Positions 46,296 to 57,134 of a DNA stretch of 64,000 nt are shown piece by piece. The notes beneath the pieces were generated by a model. The model was not told the origin of the DNA. It did no database searches and saw only the letters and a program-made list of their open reading frames with translations. Origin of the DNA: JAIPDZ01 sp034522175 (GTDB taxonomy: Bacteria; Desulfobacterota; DSM-4660; Desulfatiglandales; Desulfatiglandaceae). The position numbers and the translations under genes are program-made. The stretch spans positions 5,084,001-5,148,000 of the forward strand of contig JAXHLQ010000001.1 of assembly GCA_034522175.1 (NCBI GenBank), in the 5' to 3' direction. Within the stretch, counting starts at the first letter, position 1; each line of letters starts with the position of its first letter.

Positions 46296-49033
46296 GAATC
46301 ACCTCCTGTTCTTGTCAATGCCTGGTCGTACCACATGAGGAGCTTTGGGTCTTCCTGCAGGACGTTGTCGGGTATCTTGCGGGCCACGGTGATGATGGTG
46401 GGGTAACCGCGCTCCTGCCATGCCTTCTTAAATCCGGCCCGGACGGCCTCGAGGCGGAACACCTTCAGGCGCTTTTGGCTGGACGTCCGGTAGTCCTCGA
46501 ACTCCTTGAGCAGCGACCGCTCGCGCAGTTTCTCCAGGTCGCCGGCCTTGTTGGGGTCGGGCACGTACCAGCGGTCCTTGCCCTTGGTGCGGAGTCTCTC
46601 GTCGTCCTTGGACAGATTGCGCAGCTCCTTGAAATTCGTGGAGAGGTAGCTGTGTATCTGGTTGGGAACCTCGCCCTTGCCGTCGTAGCGCAGAAAATTT
46701 TGTTCCAGCAGATGCGATAGCTCCAGCGGCTTCTCGTGTTTCTGCCAGCCGCCAATCTCCTTGATGAACTGTGGGTGGATTTCCTGGAAGGTTTGGGGCT
46801 TCCCAATGAGCTGCTGTTTGAGCCACTGGATGGCCGATGACTCATCGGTGACAAATAGCTGGAGTTGCAGTACCTCGCGGACGGTCATTCGCTTCTTATC
46901 GTACTCGGCCACCTGATCGGGCAGGAAGTACATCCCGTCCCGCTCGGAAAACCTCTGCATGAGTCCGGCATAAAACTCCGCCGCGGACATTGGCATTGTC
47001 ACACCACGCTGGACGTGGAAAGCAACCATTCTGTCGAAGAGCAGGTAGTTCTGGCGCTCAGCGATAACCTTGGCTTGACTGTCTTTCGCCAGGAAAACTG
47101 GCAGTTGCTTCAGATGTGTCCGAACGAAGTCCCATACACCATCAGCAGTACCAGCTTCCAAAGTGAAGCGCTCTTCGAGTCCACCGTTTGGCCTGTAAAC
47201 AGTGATTGCAAGGTCCTTGTCTACAGCGGCTGCCTTGTGGTCTTGATGTAGCGTCGAATGCACTTTATCAAGAATCGCAACTGAGGCTACGACGAAACCT
47301 GCCGTCTCCAATCCTTGCTGTATAGCAGACCATATAGCATTTGCTGAATTATGGAATTCGACCACCATCCATCTGCCAGGTTTCAATACCCTGTAATATT
47401 CACTAAAGCACCTTGTCATTATGTGTTGGTATTCATAAATGCCCTTCTTTTGGACTGTATTGGTGATTGCTTCTGTAGAGTTGTTGGTGAAGACTCGAAG
47501 CCACCATTCCGCAAGAATATTTTGTTCTGAATAGTTGATGTTGCCGCCAAAGGGAGGATCGGTAAAGATGAAGTCGACTGAGGTATTCGGTATGCTTGCT
47601 AATTGTGTGGCACTCTGTGTGGACACAATAGAGTATTCCTTTGGCCATGAAGATCTGAGTGCCTGGGCCTGTTCCAGCACAGAAAGCACCTTGAGTCCGA
47701 CGTTAGTTTCTACCTGTATTGTCGGAACATAGAGGGTATTGGAAAGAGGACCTACGGGAGAACCCTTGGGACGTCTGTTGTCGACATAGAATCTATTCCG
47801 CCGGGTCGCGTTATTCTCCAGAATCGTTAAGGCGCAGAACAACCCAGCGCGACGCATGTCTGGGTCGCTAAGCGCGGCAATCTCAGAGAGTGCGTAGTAG
47901 TTACGGCGTGTGTAAAAATGATGAATGTGGGTTATGCCCCAGTATTCTGGCAGGTTGTTGCGCTCGTGTGTCATGTGCGAATATGGCAACTCAGCAGGCG
48001 TCAGTCGAACGGCTTTCTTCCCAACCTCTTCCGCCAGATTCACGTCCGCTTCTGTTGCATCTATTCTTATAGCCCTGTTGCCGCTTTTCTTCGAAACCAA
48101 TACCATTGTGGTCTTCGCAAGTCGTATAGGCTTCCCGAGCCACCCATCAAAAGATGTGGAGAATGCTTTTTTCTGAGAGTCGGAACGAAGAAGAGCCCTG
48201 CACTTTGGGCATGAGTATTGCGCCAGCATCCTGGAATCGTCATAGTCAACAGCGACATCGTAGATACGAAAATACTTCCCCGCACTCTGAACATTCGCCC
48301 CAATCACTCCACACAGCGTAATCGAAGATTTCTGTTCGACCGTTGCGTTGGGTCTGGTAGAGCGGGATTATTTCGTTGCGAATGTATTGGCCTAATCTTC
48401 CCTTGGAGCCACTACCCAACTCCGAGATTAGCGGAGAATTCATCACCGATGCGGTAAATGTCGCCGCAGGGGAAAGGTCCACGAGTATGGCGTGACGCGC
48501 CAATTCTGTTCTGGGCGTCCTTCGCCATTTTCGGCAGGAAGATCGCCGTCGCACAATAGGCAGGCAAGACCTGTCATTCCAGTTCCACAGAAAGCGTCGA
48601 GAACGATATCACCGGGGTCTGTATATTGCTTGAGGTAATATTGAATCGCCTTATGTGGTACTTTCGTGTGGTAGGAAGGAAGGCGGTACAAGGGGTCGTT
48701 TTTGCCCTCACTCACATCCGCGGCGAACGGTTCGCGGCTGTATGGCTTGCTCGGGTCATAGGGTTTGCCGTAATGCCTGATGAAGTCCGCGATGAACGGG
48801 TTCGGACAGGCGGTATAATAAGGAGGATCGGACAGGGCCAGGATGTCCTCGTCCGAGCCGATAGGGAATCCCTCGATCTTGCGAAACTCAGGGTCTTTCA
48901 GCTTCTCGTGCAGGATGCCGAGAAAATGCTTCCGCCGCTCCTCGTCGTTCGGGAACGTCATGCCGAGACATTCCACGGGACCGGCCGCCTTTGATTTCGG
49001 GTCGATTTCAAAAAGATCTTTTTGATCACTCAT
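46292..49033 (-). CDS. pglX: BREX-3 adenine-specific DNA methyltransferase PglX (two frameshifts)
   Basis: About 910 residues. The N-terminal part (49033 to about 48500) has LALSDPPYYTACPNPF (DPPY motif) and IVLDAFCGTGMTGLA (SAM motif I). A middle stretch in a second frame (about 48500-48280) has ARHAILVDLSPAATF. The remainder (48275-46292) has a zinc-binding pair (Cys-x-x-Cys in YSCPKCRALL) and a second FTDPPFGGNINYSEQN motif. One added base near 48505 and one removed G in a GGGG run near 48277 restore the protein. It methylates host DNA to mark self in BREX. It lies between the two embedded ATPase-nuclease modules. Confidence 0.9.
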
Positions 49034-49066
49034 TTTTGCATGGCCTTTTTCGCCGTCAATGTGGCG

Positions 49067-49705
49067 TCAAGTTTCTATTGAGAATACACCGAATAGATAC
49101 CGGATTGTCGTGAAGAACTCGCCGAAAATTCCTTCGGGGTCAGGTTGAAGATACCCTTGGACAAACCTTGCCAGGTCTTCTGAAGATAACCGTGGATCAA
49201 GAAATGGTTCAATGACCATTCGGCGCAAGGCGTTCAGTTTGGGGATCCCGAGCCCCAGCCGTTTGATGGTCTCCAACGCCCCCTTGTCCTTATCGCGTGC
49301 AGCATGAATCTCTCCATTGGCAAAAAAGACAAACCTTACCTCACAATTCGGGTCCAATGGAGAAACCATTAAACTGGGATCATACCATTTGCCCTTCAGA
49401 TTGCCGCAATGCCGAGGTTCTCCGGGTTGCAGGTCATTCTGACATGAGCAGAGCATGTTCGCGTAGTCAAGCGGGTCAACGCCAGACTTGCTTTGGGGTT
49501 GAAGATGTTCGATGTGGCTATCGTCATCGGTCAGTCGACGTTCGCAGTAGCAGCAGATATACCCTTGTTCCTTCATTAAAGCTTCTTTAACCACCTTCTT
49601 GACGCTGCCGCTCAAGAGATCGTAAGCCGGTTCCCACTCCTCATTTGCGAGGGATTTCCAATCAGTCAGTTCTGTCGGTTCAGATCCCTTTCGGATGTGC
49701 TTCAT
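49067..49705 (-). CDS. ptuB: Septu-type HNH endonuclease PtuB
   Basis: 212 aa. The HNH core is in YICCYCERRLTDDDSHIEHL, then DYANMLCSCQND, with the C-x-x-C metal knuckle and the H-I-E-H catalytic segment. This matches the HNH family paired with retron and Septu ATPases (TIGR02646-like). It overlaps the upstream PtuA gene by 4 bp (49702-49705). In Septu, PtuA senses infection and PtuB cuts DNA. Intact frame. Confidence 0.85.
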   Translation of the reverse strand: MKHIRKGSEPTELTDWKSLANEEWEPAYDLLSGSVKKVVKEALMKEQGYICCYCERRLTDDDSHIEHLQPQSKSGVDPLDYANMLCSCQNDLQPGEPRHCGNLKGKWYDPSLMVSPLDPNCEVRFVFFANGEIHAARDKDKGALETIKRLGLGIPKLNALRRMVIEPFLDPRLSSEDLARFVQGYLQPDPEGIFGEFFTTIRYLFGVFSIET

Positions 49706-50949
49706 CGGCCTATAATCTCCTTTCTCTTGATGAGAACATCCGCTTTTAGCAGTTCAGGGTCAGCGCCGATGTGTTCCTTGAGACGCAATATCTCTCTTTT
49801 TGCCTTCTCCAGGTCGCCTTGATTAATGAGGCGAAAAACCTTGGTAAAACGCCTGGCAATACTCTTGGGCCTTGTGGTCGACAAGCCCATCAGGTCTTCG
49901 AGGATCCTTTCGACCGTCTTTCCGTAAGACTCCTCCGGCTTCTGGTAGACGATTCCGCCGTCTGTTTGCTCAAATAAGAATACCGACTCGGGTTGGACAT
50001 GGGTGAGCACATGGGGTGAGTGAGACGAGACAATGAACTGGCAGTTCGGGAAAACCTTGCTTAAGTTCGGGATAACCATAATCTGCCATATGGGATGAAG
50101 GTGGAGGTCAATCTCGTCAATCAGGACAACACCTGAACCCTCGAGTGGCTTATTTGATCCAGGGTTTGCAATGGCCCGGCGCCTTGCCAGATCGCCGATG
50201 AGCGCCAAATTGCATTTCTCTCCATCGGACATCTGTTTGATATCGAATTTATTTTTGTCTTTACGGATTTCCATTCGTAAGGGATTGCGGTTGATGCGAA
50301 GATCAGTGAACCCGGTAAAGGCTTCAATTGCCTCCCGCACCGCCTTCAATTGCGGATCTACGAATCGTCTCTCGTCGCGAATCATTTGATTTTCGTAATC
50401 TTCCCTTGCCCTGAACCATTCAAAAAAAAGCCGAAAATCGTTTCGCTTGCCTGTCAAGGCAAGATCGTAGGCGGCGATCTGGTCGAAGGTGTGTTTAGTC
50501 CGAATTCGCAAGGGTACGTCAATAACCGAGCGGTTCACAGAATAGAAAACGGCGACAGGCAGACGGGTGTCGCTCTTTTTTTCCAACGATTCTCGAACCT
50601 TTTCAACAAGGCCCTTCAGTTCTTGAAGGTTTGTTATGGTTTGCTTTTTGGATGCCCTGGTTTTCTTCGCTACCTGCCAACTCACGTCTTCTCCACGGAA
50701 GGAGATCTCGATTCTTGCCACGGTCTCTCGAAAGCCATTTCGGATATCCGCCTCTGTAAAGAACCGCCCCGTTCCCTCTGTTGAACAGATTCGGCCGATC
50801 AATCTTGAAATCAAGACTGCCAAGGCATCCAGCACACTGGATTTCCCTGCGCCGTTTATGCCTGACAACACATTAATATCAGGCCTGAAATCCAGGGCCA
50901 TCGAGGCTATGCCTCGGAAATTGGTCAATTCGAGTGTCTTGATGATCAT
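49702..50949 (-). CDS. ptuA: Septu-type ATPase PtuA
   Basis: 415 aa SMC/ABC-like ATPase. It has Walker A (INVLSGINGAGKSSVLDAL), an ABC signature (IKQMSDGEKCNLALIGDLA), Walker B (GVVLIDEIDLHLHPIWQ) and a switch His (FIVSSHSPHVLTHV). A helical insertion (about residues 100-230) takes the place of the coiled coils. With PtuB it forms a complete Septu pair inside the BREX operon, 16 bp after brxC and 33 bp before pglX. Anticodon-nuclease ATPases are similar, but the HNH partner decides for Septu. Confidence 0.85.
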   Translation of the reverse strand: MIIKTLELTNFRGIASMALDFRPDINVLSGINGAGKSSVLDALAVLISRLIGRICSTEGTGRFFTEADIRNGFRETVARIEISFRGEDVSWQVAKKTRASKKQTITNLQELKGLVEKVRESLEKKSDTRLPVAVFYSVNRSVIDVPLRIRTKHTFDQIAAYDLALTGKRNDFRLFFEWFRAREDYENQMIRDERRFVDPQLKAVREAIEAFTGFTDLRINRNPLRMEIRKDKNKFDIKQMSDGEKCNLALIGDLARRRAIANPGSNKPLEGSGVVLIDEIDLHLHPIWQIMVIPNLSKVFPNCQFIVSSHSPHVLTHVQPESVFLFEQTDGGIVYQKPEESYGKTVERILEDLMGLSTTRPKSIARRFTKVFRLINQGDLEKAKREILRLKEHIGADPELLKADVLIKRKEIIGR

Positions 50950-50965
50950 GGTTTTTCTCCCTTTC

Positions 50966-53900
50966 TCACTCCAAAACGATCCTTACCTTGCCGGGCTCCT
51001 TGCCTTTGGTCAGCCCATCCAGGTATTCCTCGAACCGTTTGCGCATCTCCCCAAGGGTGGCCGGGGAGCCGCCCGCGAGCAGGGCTTCCCGCAGGTCGCC
51101 GATCTTGACCGAGACCCTGGCGAGCCCGGAGAGAACCTCCTGTAAGGCGTGGATAAAATCTTGGTCGAGATCATCCGGCAGGGTCCGCTTTTTAATGAAA
51201 CGATCGACCAGTTTGCGCGGCTCGGGCTTGAGCAGGCTCAGATTGCCCTCGGTGGTCGGGTCTTCGAGATTGGCGAGCAGCGTCTGGGTCCAGTTCTCGA
51301 CCAGTTTATCGAGTTCGCCGTCCAGGGCGTTCAGGATCGCCACTGCCGGCGGGCCGCTGGATTCCGAGATCGGCTTGAAGCTGCAATGCGGGCAGACCGG
51401 CGATGCTTCCAGTTCCTGCTCGGTGAGCGCGAAGCAACTCTTGAGACCAGCCAGGCGGTTCTGAAAGTCCGACAGTTGCTGGCGCGGCATCAAGTCGATA
51501 GTGGAAAGCTTCTGCAGATCCTTAAGCCGTTTATCGCCCATGAGCTGGGCCTTGCGCCTATCCTCGTTCACGCCGAGACGTGCCTTGGCATGCATGGAAA
51601 GGTAAGCCAACAGATAGGCCTTCTTGAGGTCGCCGAGCTTGCGCTGGGTTTGCTGGCGGAAGGTCGCCGTGGTACGCTCTGACCGGGTCTCCGATCTGGG
51701 CGAGGACCCCGTCCCGCGCCGTCTTCATCTTGTCGATCCATTCGTGTCCGGTGGGCAGGACGGCCTCGGCGGTCGAGATGTACGAAGCCGTGGTCCCGAG
51801 GTCGACCACCAGTTCCTCAAGCGATTTGATTTCGGCAAGGGAATTGAGACCATCCCGATGGGCCGTTACCTCTGAGACGTCGTATCGAAAGTTCTTGAGT
51901 TTGCCAGTCGTGGTGTAGGCTTGCAGGGATTCGAGGAAGGTCTTGGTCTCGTCCAGTTGGGTGCGCAGATTCTTGACCTCTTCTTCGGCCAGCAGGCTGC
52001 GGCCCCAAAAAAACAATCCCGTTTGCAGGTTCTGCTGAACAAGAACCAGCCGTTCCACGGTTGTGGTGACGGCCTTCTGCAGTTCCTGAACCGGCTCATC
52101 TTTTCCCTGGGTCACCAGTTGAGCCATGCCAGGTGTGAGCCCGAGGAGTTCAAAAAGCGCCTTAAGTGCTGGGACATTCCATTCTTTGGGCCTTTCGATG
52201 TGTTTGAACTGGGCCAGTTCGTCGATGCCGGTCCCAGCAAGTTGGGGCAGGCCCGTAGCATCGAACTTCTTGCCCGGGATTGCAAGCACCAGGTCTCCGG
52301 AATACACCAACGCGGCAAGGACAACGGCAACCCATTCCGGCTCCAAACGGTACCGGTCTTTATCCATGTATTCCAAACCCTTGTCGTCCTGAATCAACTC
52401 GGAGCGGTTGACCACCTGTCCCTGGCCCTTCTTCTCGGCGACGGCCGAGTATGTGCTTGGCATATTTCGACCGATACGGATCGAGGCGCTCGCCATCGAG
52501 AAGATCGAGTGCATCCAACACTGCGGTGGCCTGCTTGGTGCGGCTTTGTCCGGCGATGAACCGAAGGGCGTCCTGGCCAGCCTGGGCCCGGTTCGCTCCT
52601 GTAATGAGCACCGAAAAGAAAGGATATTCCGGGGCCTGCTCTTGAAAATGGGGTCCGAGACAGATGCCCGCGATGGTATTCACAAGGTCGCGGAAGTTGA
52701 TTCGTTCGTGGGAACCGATACCCGAGAGATCCCGTATGGACTTGCCCTTGGCCCACTCGGTCAGGGATCTGCCGCGTCCCTGATAGGTAAGCTCGAAGGC
52801 CGTGGCCATATTTTTCTGGAGCCATTGAACGAGGTCACGTAAGAAACCGGAGGCCTTTGACTCATAGGTCGCTTTGGCGTGACCGGAAGAGGTGGAGGCC
52901 AGGTCAAGGGCCGCAGCGTAGTTTCGAAGTGCAGCGCGGAATTCCTCGTCCGTGGCTGCCAGGCGCAGAAACAGCTCGTCAGATTTCTTTTCGTCCTTGA
53001 AGTGCGGCGCGTCAAAGGGTTGTATAAAGTAAAGGTAGAAATCCCGTGGCGGCACGGCCGTTGAGCGCTCGTTGGGCGCGCCAAAAAGAGGTATCCTTGG
53101 CGTGCCGCTTTATGCTCCAGCCATTCAAGCTCGTGCTGCCAGATCTTGTAGCCTGTCACGTAGGTCTGGTCGGTGCACTCCATGACCCGCCGGAGCGCCT
53201 CGTAATAGTAGCGGTCAAGCTCCTGGTCCTCGAGGCTGTCAGCCCGATCTGCGGATCTGGGCATCATAATCTACGGTTTTCTTTACATCGAGATAAAACT
53301 GACCGCTTAAACGCCCCTTACTATCTGTTTCTGTGGCGGAAATAAACTGGCCATTAACTGATTGGCTGATGACGCGTATCGCCGATTCCACCTCACCCCT
53401 GAGATCATCTGCTGGATCACCGCCAAGTTCAGCAGCTATTGGATCAAAAAGACATAACGAGTCTCTGAGAGCCTCAGCGTTGAGACCGACTGGTGTTTCA
53501 ATGCTACCAACAGTCAGTCGGTGGAGGCTGAGCCCGTGGATAATTCTCCTTGCAAAATCCTTGTTTCTGCCTTTCGGGTAGTTGCTCTCCATCAGCCCTT
53601 CGAGTTTCAAACTGCAATCAATGACCTCTCGTATCTCAGGGATGGCGCGATAGGCCGAATTGTCCTTTAGGGTCGTCCAGTAACCATCATAGGCGATGAC
53701 CCCTGGCCGCTCGTCGGGCACGTCTTGGCCTAGCAGCTTCTTCATGGCCAGGGAGAGGGTCTTGAGCACCTCGCGCTTTTCAACCGCTGTCACGCGTTCA
53801 AACGTGTCGATGTAGTCCGGATGCACGGGGAAGAGGCGCACAAACTCGTCCAAGCGCTCGTTCATGCGGCCGTAGAATTTGGCGAAGGGGGTCAGATACT

Positions 53901-54714
53901 CCCGGATTTTCACCTGTTGGTCGGCGGTCTTTTTGAGGAGACGCTCGGCCACGACGAATTTGACATCCTTGCGGGCGATGAGGATCTGCTCGAAGCGGTC
54001 TTTTACGCGGCGAACGCTGTCGGCCACAAAGGAGAAGCGAGGGCTGTCGAAAATGGCTTCCTGGACACCCGCGATGAAGCGGAAGCGCAAATCCTTGCAG
54101 ACCTCGCCGATCTCGCGCAGGAAATTGAGGTCGAGGATGAGTTCCTGGTCCTTGCGCGTGCGCAGGTAGTCGAGAAGCTCGTCCACCACAAGGAGCAGGC
54201 CGTGGTCGGGATACCCCTGATGGAAGACGGTCATCAGCTCTTCGAAGGCACGTTTGTTGCTCACCACCTTGTCCGCGGGCGGGAAGGAATAGGCCACGCC
54301 CATGGAATCCAGATGCTCCTCCAGTTCGGCCACGAGGATGTCGCGCAGGGACATGGTGGTCGACCCAATTTCAGTTCGGACCACCTTGAATCGCCCGCTG
54401 ATCTTTTCCGCGGCCTTGGCCACGCCTTTGTCGTTCAGATGCGTCGCGAGATCACCGTTTTCAGCCAAAGCGGAGATTACGGACATGAGGTGCGATTTCC
54501 CGGTGCCGTAGTTGCCGACGACCAGCAGCCCCTTGTTGTCCATGGGCTGGTCGAACTGAAGCTAAGGGACAACGAGGGTAACCAGCTTCTCAGCCATCTC
54601 CTCTGAGATGACGTAGGTCTGAACAAGCTGGTGAGCGGCAGCGGCCTCGTCGGCATCCCGCAACTGAACCACAGACTCGATAGGCTCGAACTGGATCAGG
54701 TCTCCGTATTTCAT
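50966..54714 (-). pseudogene. brxC: BREX-3 ATPase BrxC/PglY, one amber stop and four frameshifts
   Basis: About 1,250 residues in pieces. ATG 54714 begins MKYGDLIQFEPIESVV. An in-frame TAG at 54562-54564 follows TLVVP, and the same frame then continues LQFDQPMDNKGLLVVGNYGT with Walker A GNYGTGKSHL. Frame changes fall near 53260, 53085, 52440 and 51685; the pieces include 53239-54543, 52360-53055, 51558-52514 and 50966-51610. The last piece has a Cys-x-x-Cys knuckle (SPVCPHCSF). BrxC is a large AAA+ ATPase core component of BREX. The number of lesions exceeds that of any other gene here, so it may be genuinely dead even if some indels are sequence errors. Confidence 0.88.
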
Positions 54715-54853
54715 CTAAAATCCTCCACCGCGAATGGACGCCGAATACGCTACGTTCTGACTCGGATAACCAGAAACAAAATAAATGACTACCCGCTGAT
54801 GACAACCGCCGACGCTGGGAAACCTCAATCGTATCCTACCAGGAACTCCCCCC

Positions 54854-54880
54854 CATTCGCGTTCATTCGCGTTCATTCGC
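54854..54880. repeat. 10-bp tandem repeat at the brxF 3' end
   Basis: The unit GTTCATTCGC occurs twice in full plus a partial copy. On the minus strand it forms the last codons and stop of brxF, so the repeat has been recruited as coding end. The 158 bp from here to brxC has no other feature. Confidence 0.6.
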
Positions 54881-55343
54881 GGTTCGTTTCAACGACAATC
54901 AGATCTCGCACAGGATATCGTCTGTATTCGGGATGGTCCGGCGTCGCGTAGAACAAGTGGTCGCCTGAAATCCCGCCACCCCAAGCCGCAACTACCGTCC
55001 TGTTGCGTGAAAGCCCTTGCAACAGGCGAAGCGGATCCTGCTTAAGCGAGACATCGAAAAGGACCTCGATGTTGTCCAGTAAAACCACGTTGGTTACGGC
55101 TGCGCCGACAATCTCCAGAGAAGGCGGCAACTGCAATGCCCGTTGACGCTCGGTGAGATCCAGCATGCGGCGAGACAGATCGAGGTTGACATTGACAATT
55201 GGAGCTGACGTGCGCTCGCGAACATCCTGAAGCGCGGCGGTCTTGCCTGAGCCGGCGGGGGCCACCAGCATGACGAGACGGTGATATAGCTCAGCCGCCT
55301 GGCCAATGCTTTGAATCAGTCTATCGACAAGTGGTTCCGTCAT
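54873..55343 (-). CDS. brxF: BREX-3 P-loop protein BrxF
   Basis: 156 aa small ATPase-like protein. Walker A is in LVMLVAPAGSGKTAALQDV and a Walker B-like segment in VTNVVLLDNIEVLFD. This length and start are characteristic of BrxF, the first gene of type 3 BREX operons, and the position upstream of brxC agrees. There is an AGGGGG site before ATG 55343. The frame is intact. It probably marks the operon's 5' end, since the next genes upstream are unrelated remnants. Confidence 0.85.
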   Translation of the reverse strand: MTEPLVDRLIQSIGQAAELYHRLVMLVAPAGSGKTAALQDVRERTSAPIVNVNLDLSRRMLDLTERQRALQLPPSLEIVGAAVTNVVLLDNIEVLFDVSLKQDPLRLLQGLSRNRTVVAAWGGGISGDHLFYATPDHPEYRRYPVRDLIVVETNRE

Positions 55344-55640
55344 TATTGCCCCCTTTGGGTGAAAAAAGGACAGTGGAAACTGAATTCTGTCATAATTTCA
55401 TAGTCCTTCATGCCGGAGATGTCAATCAAAACGAAGTTGATTATACAGTGTTAGGCCTGAGTTGTTCGATTCCGCCGCCTCTGGGTGTATCTTCCAATCC
55501 TCGATGTCCGTGTCTCCCGGTTTCGGCCATTCGTCTTTGCAAAAACAGACAGGTGCAGGATCTTCTCATTCAACGCCAGAGCGAACCCCGTCGCCTTCCT
55601 GGATTCAATCCTGAAATCAGTCCCTAATCCCACACCCGGT
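55344..55640. other. Presumed BREX promoter region
   Basis: About 300 bp upstream of brxF without a supportable gene. As the only sizeable non-coding stretch ahead of the operon it should hold its promoter. I see no clear palindromic operator and no WYL-type regulator gene nearby. Confidence 0.45.
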
Positions 55641-56245
55641 CTACCCTCCGAACCGGCTTCTGCTAGCGCCCTTCCGAAATTTGGTCACTTCGCTCTTGAG
55701 CGCCTTATGCTCTTTTTCCGATTCATACCAGTCGATGGCATCCAGGGCATAGCTTTCCAGGAGCTTCTTGAAGACCTTGGTGAAGGTGCCGGACCTGCCA
55801 AAGGCGTCCATCCCGGCGATCTGGCCGTTGATCATGAAAATAGTCCCAACCTGGGAGTCGATCACGATGGAAATCCCTGACATATTCGTCAGAGGGATGT
55901 CCGTTCCTTGTCGTAGATCGCCTTCATGGCTCCGGAGGAAGAAGGGGCCTCCATCCTGCCCGACGTATTCACCACCTTCAATTCGGGCACAGAACCGCCC
56001 TCACTTAGCTCCACCACCTCGATCATGCTTTGGCTCAGGGCCTCATCGAGGAGCAGATAATCCAGGCCGATGGCATAGGTTGACAGGAGCGGGTAAACGG
56101 CCAGATTTTTGTGGGACTGTTTCCGGCCGACCTTGAGTTGTTCCAGAAAATTGCCGATGATTTTGTCCATGAGTTGGGCCTCCTCTTCATATGGTTTTCT
56201 TGGCACCCCGGTGAAATACGCTTCGATCTCCTTTCGGAATTGCAC
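55641..56245 (-). pseudogene. ARPP-1 (DUF6569) family gene, frameshifted and lacking its middle
   Basis: Two frames, 55889-56245 and 55641-55883, read as one protein of about 200 residues once a base is restored near 55890. The first has GLDYLLLDEALSQSMIEVVE and SEGGSVPELKVVN, typical of ARPP-1 proteins. The second has IDSQVGTIFMINGQIAGMDA and FKKLLESYALDAIDW, the usual C-terminal end. Family members are about 300 residues. The central part after ELKVVN appears missing, so this is an internally deleted relic. ARPP-1 has been linked to conflict and repair contexts. Its place beside BREX suggests a degraded defence neighbourhood. Confidence 0.6.
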
Positions 56246-56295
56246 GGGGCAGGCGGATTACGCGGGTTACACGGTTATTCGCCCTGTTTTGGACC

Positions 56296-56634
56296 ATGAT
56301 AAACGATGGTTTTGACAGATACGGTCACAAATCATGGACTTTTTTTCAGAAGAATGAACTTTTTTCGCCAAAAACCTGTATTGCCAAGAATGTCTCATGG
56401 GGGTTCCTGTTTTCGATCCACTTCTCAAAAACCTGGAATTTCGACTTGACAAAATGCCCCAGGAAGCTGGCTGACTGCTTCAAGTTCCGCAACAGGATCG
56501 GTCTGGATACCGCTGTGGAAGCGGTCCGCTTCTATCGAGAGCGAAGGCCAATCAAAATAAATGAACTCATGCATTATGCATCGATCTGCAGGGTGCAAAA
56601 AATTATCCGTCCTTATCTCGAAGCGATTCTGTAA
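56296..56634 (+). pseudogene. AbiEi antitoxin, C-terminal remnant
   Basis: Only the last 65 residues (from about 56440) are recognisable: KLADCFKFRNRIGLDTAVEA and RKIN-type ends with HYASICRVQKIIRPYLEAIL match the C-terminus of AbiEi-type antitoxins of type IV toxin-antitoxin systems. The winged-helix N-terminal domain is absent; upstream sequence in the same frame is unrelated. The stop overlaps the start of an abiEii remnant (TAATG), the native layout of this operon. Confidence 0.55.
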
Positions 56635-56973
56635 TGGCCGGAATCACAAGAAACATCTCCGCATCGCTTCATGAACGGCTTCTCGGCATGGCCCGGGAGA
56701 CTTCACGTCCTTTCAGTGAATTCTTTACAGTCGATTCAACGATTTTCGATTCTTCCTTCGGAAGGAGATTGATATTATGCAGGTTCAATAGCAGGGTTCA
56801 TCAGGAAGTCCAGGTTGAGCAATGTACCAGAGGAGTTCGCAGATGTTGTGGCCGGCACAAAGGCGTTTTTGGAACCGCCGGTCAAATCTCTCGCTACCGG
56901 ACTGAAGTTTTACACCACATGGAGGGTGCCAGGACCCTGGCTCTTATGGGGTGAATCTTTGTGTTACTCGTGA
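56634..56973 (+). pseudogene. AbiEii nucleotidyltransferase toxin remnant with large internal deletion
   Basis: The first 30 codons (MAGITRNISASLHERLLGMA, then RETSRPFSEF) match the N-terminus of AbiEii toxins. After degenerate sequence and a frame change, the stretch SNVPEEFADVVAGTKAFLEP followed by TWRVPGPW, ending at 56971-56973, matches the C-terminus. The nucleotidyltransferase core (about 200 residues) is missing, so no toxin activity is expected. Confidence 0.5.
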
Positions 56974-57134
56974 AAGTAGGTAACGAATCAGATAAACAAT
57001 ACCTTCAACTCTGTGAGAGTCTGAAAACTCTGTCGATGCTATCTTTTATCGTTCCATCAGATTCGGTAGTAGGCCTCTACTCTGGTCGTGAGCATGAGCT
57101 GAAGGCGGCAAATTAAAATGCCTCAAAGCCCACA

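Noticed and set aside
39129..55343. DISARM or type 1 BREX as identity of the operon
   Set aside because: Presence of brxF, an SNF2-type brxHII and the gene order fit type 3 BREX. No Lon-like brxL, brxB or DISARM drm genes are seen.
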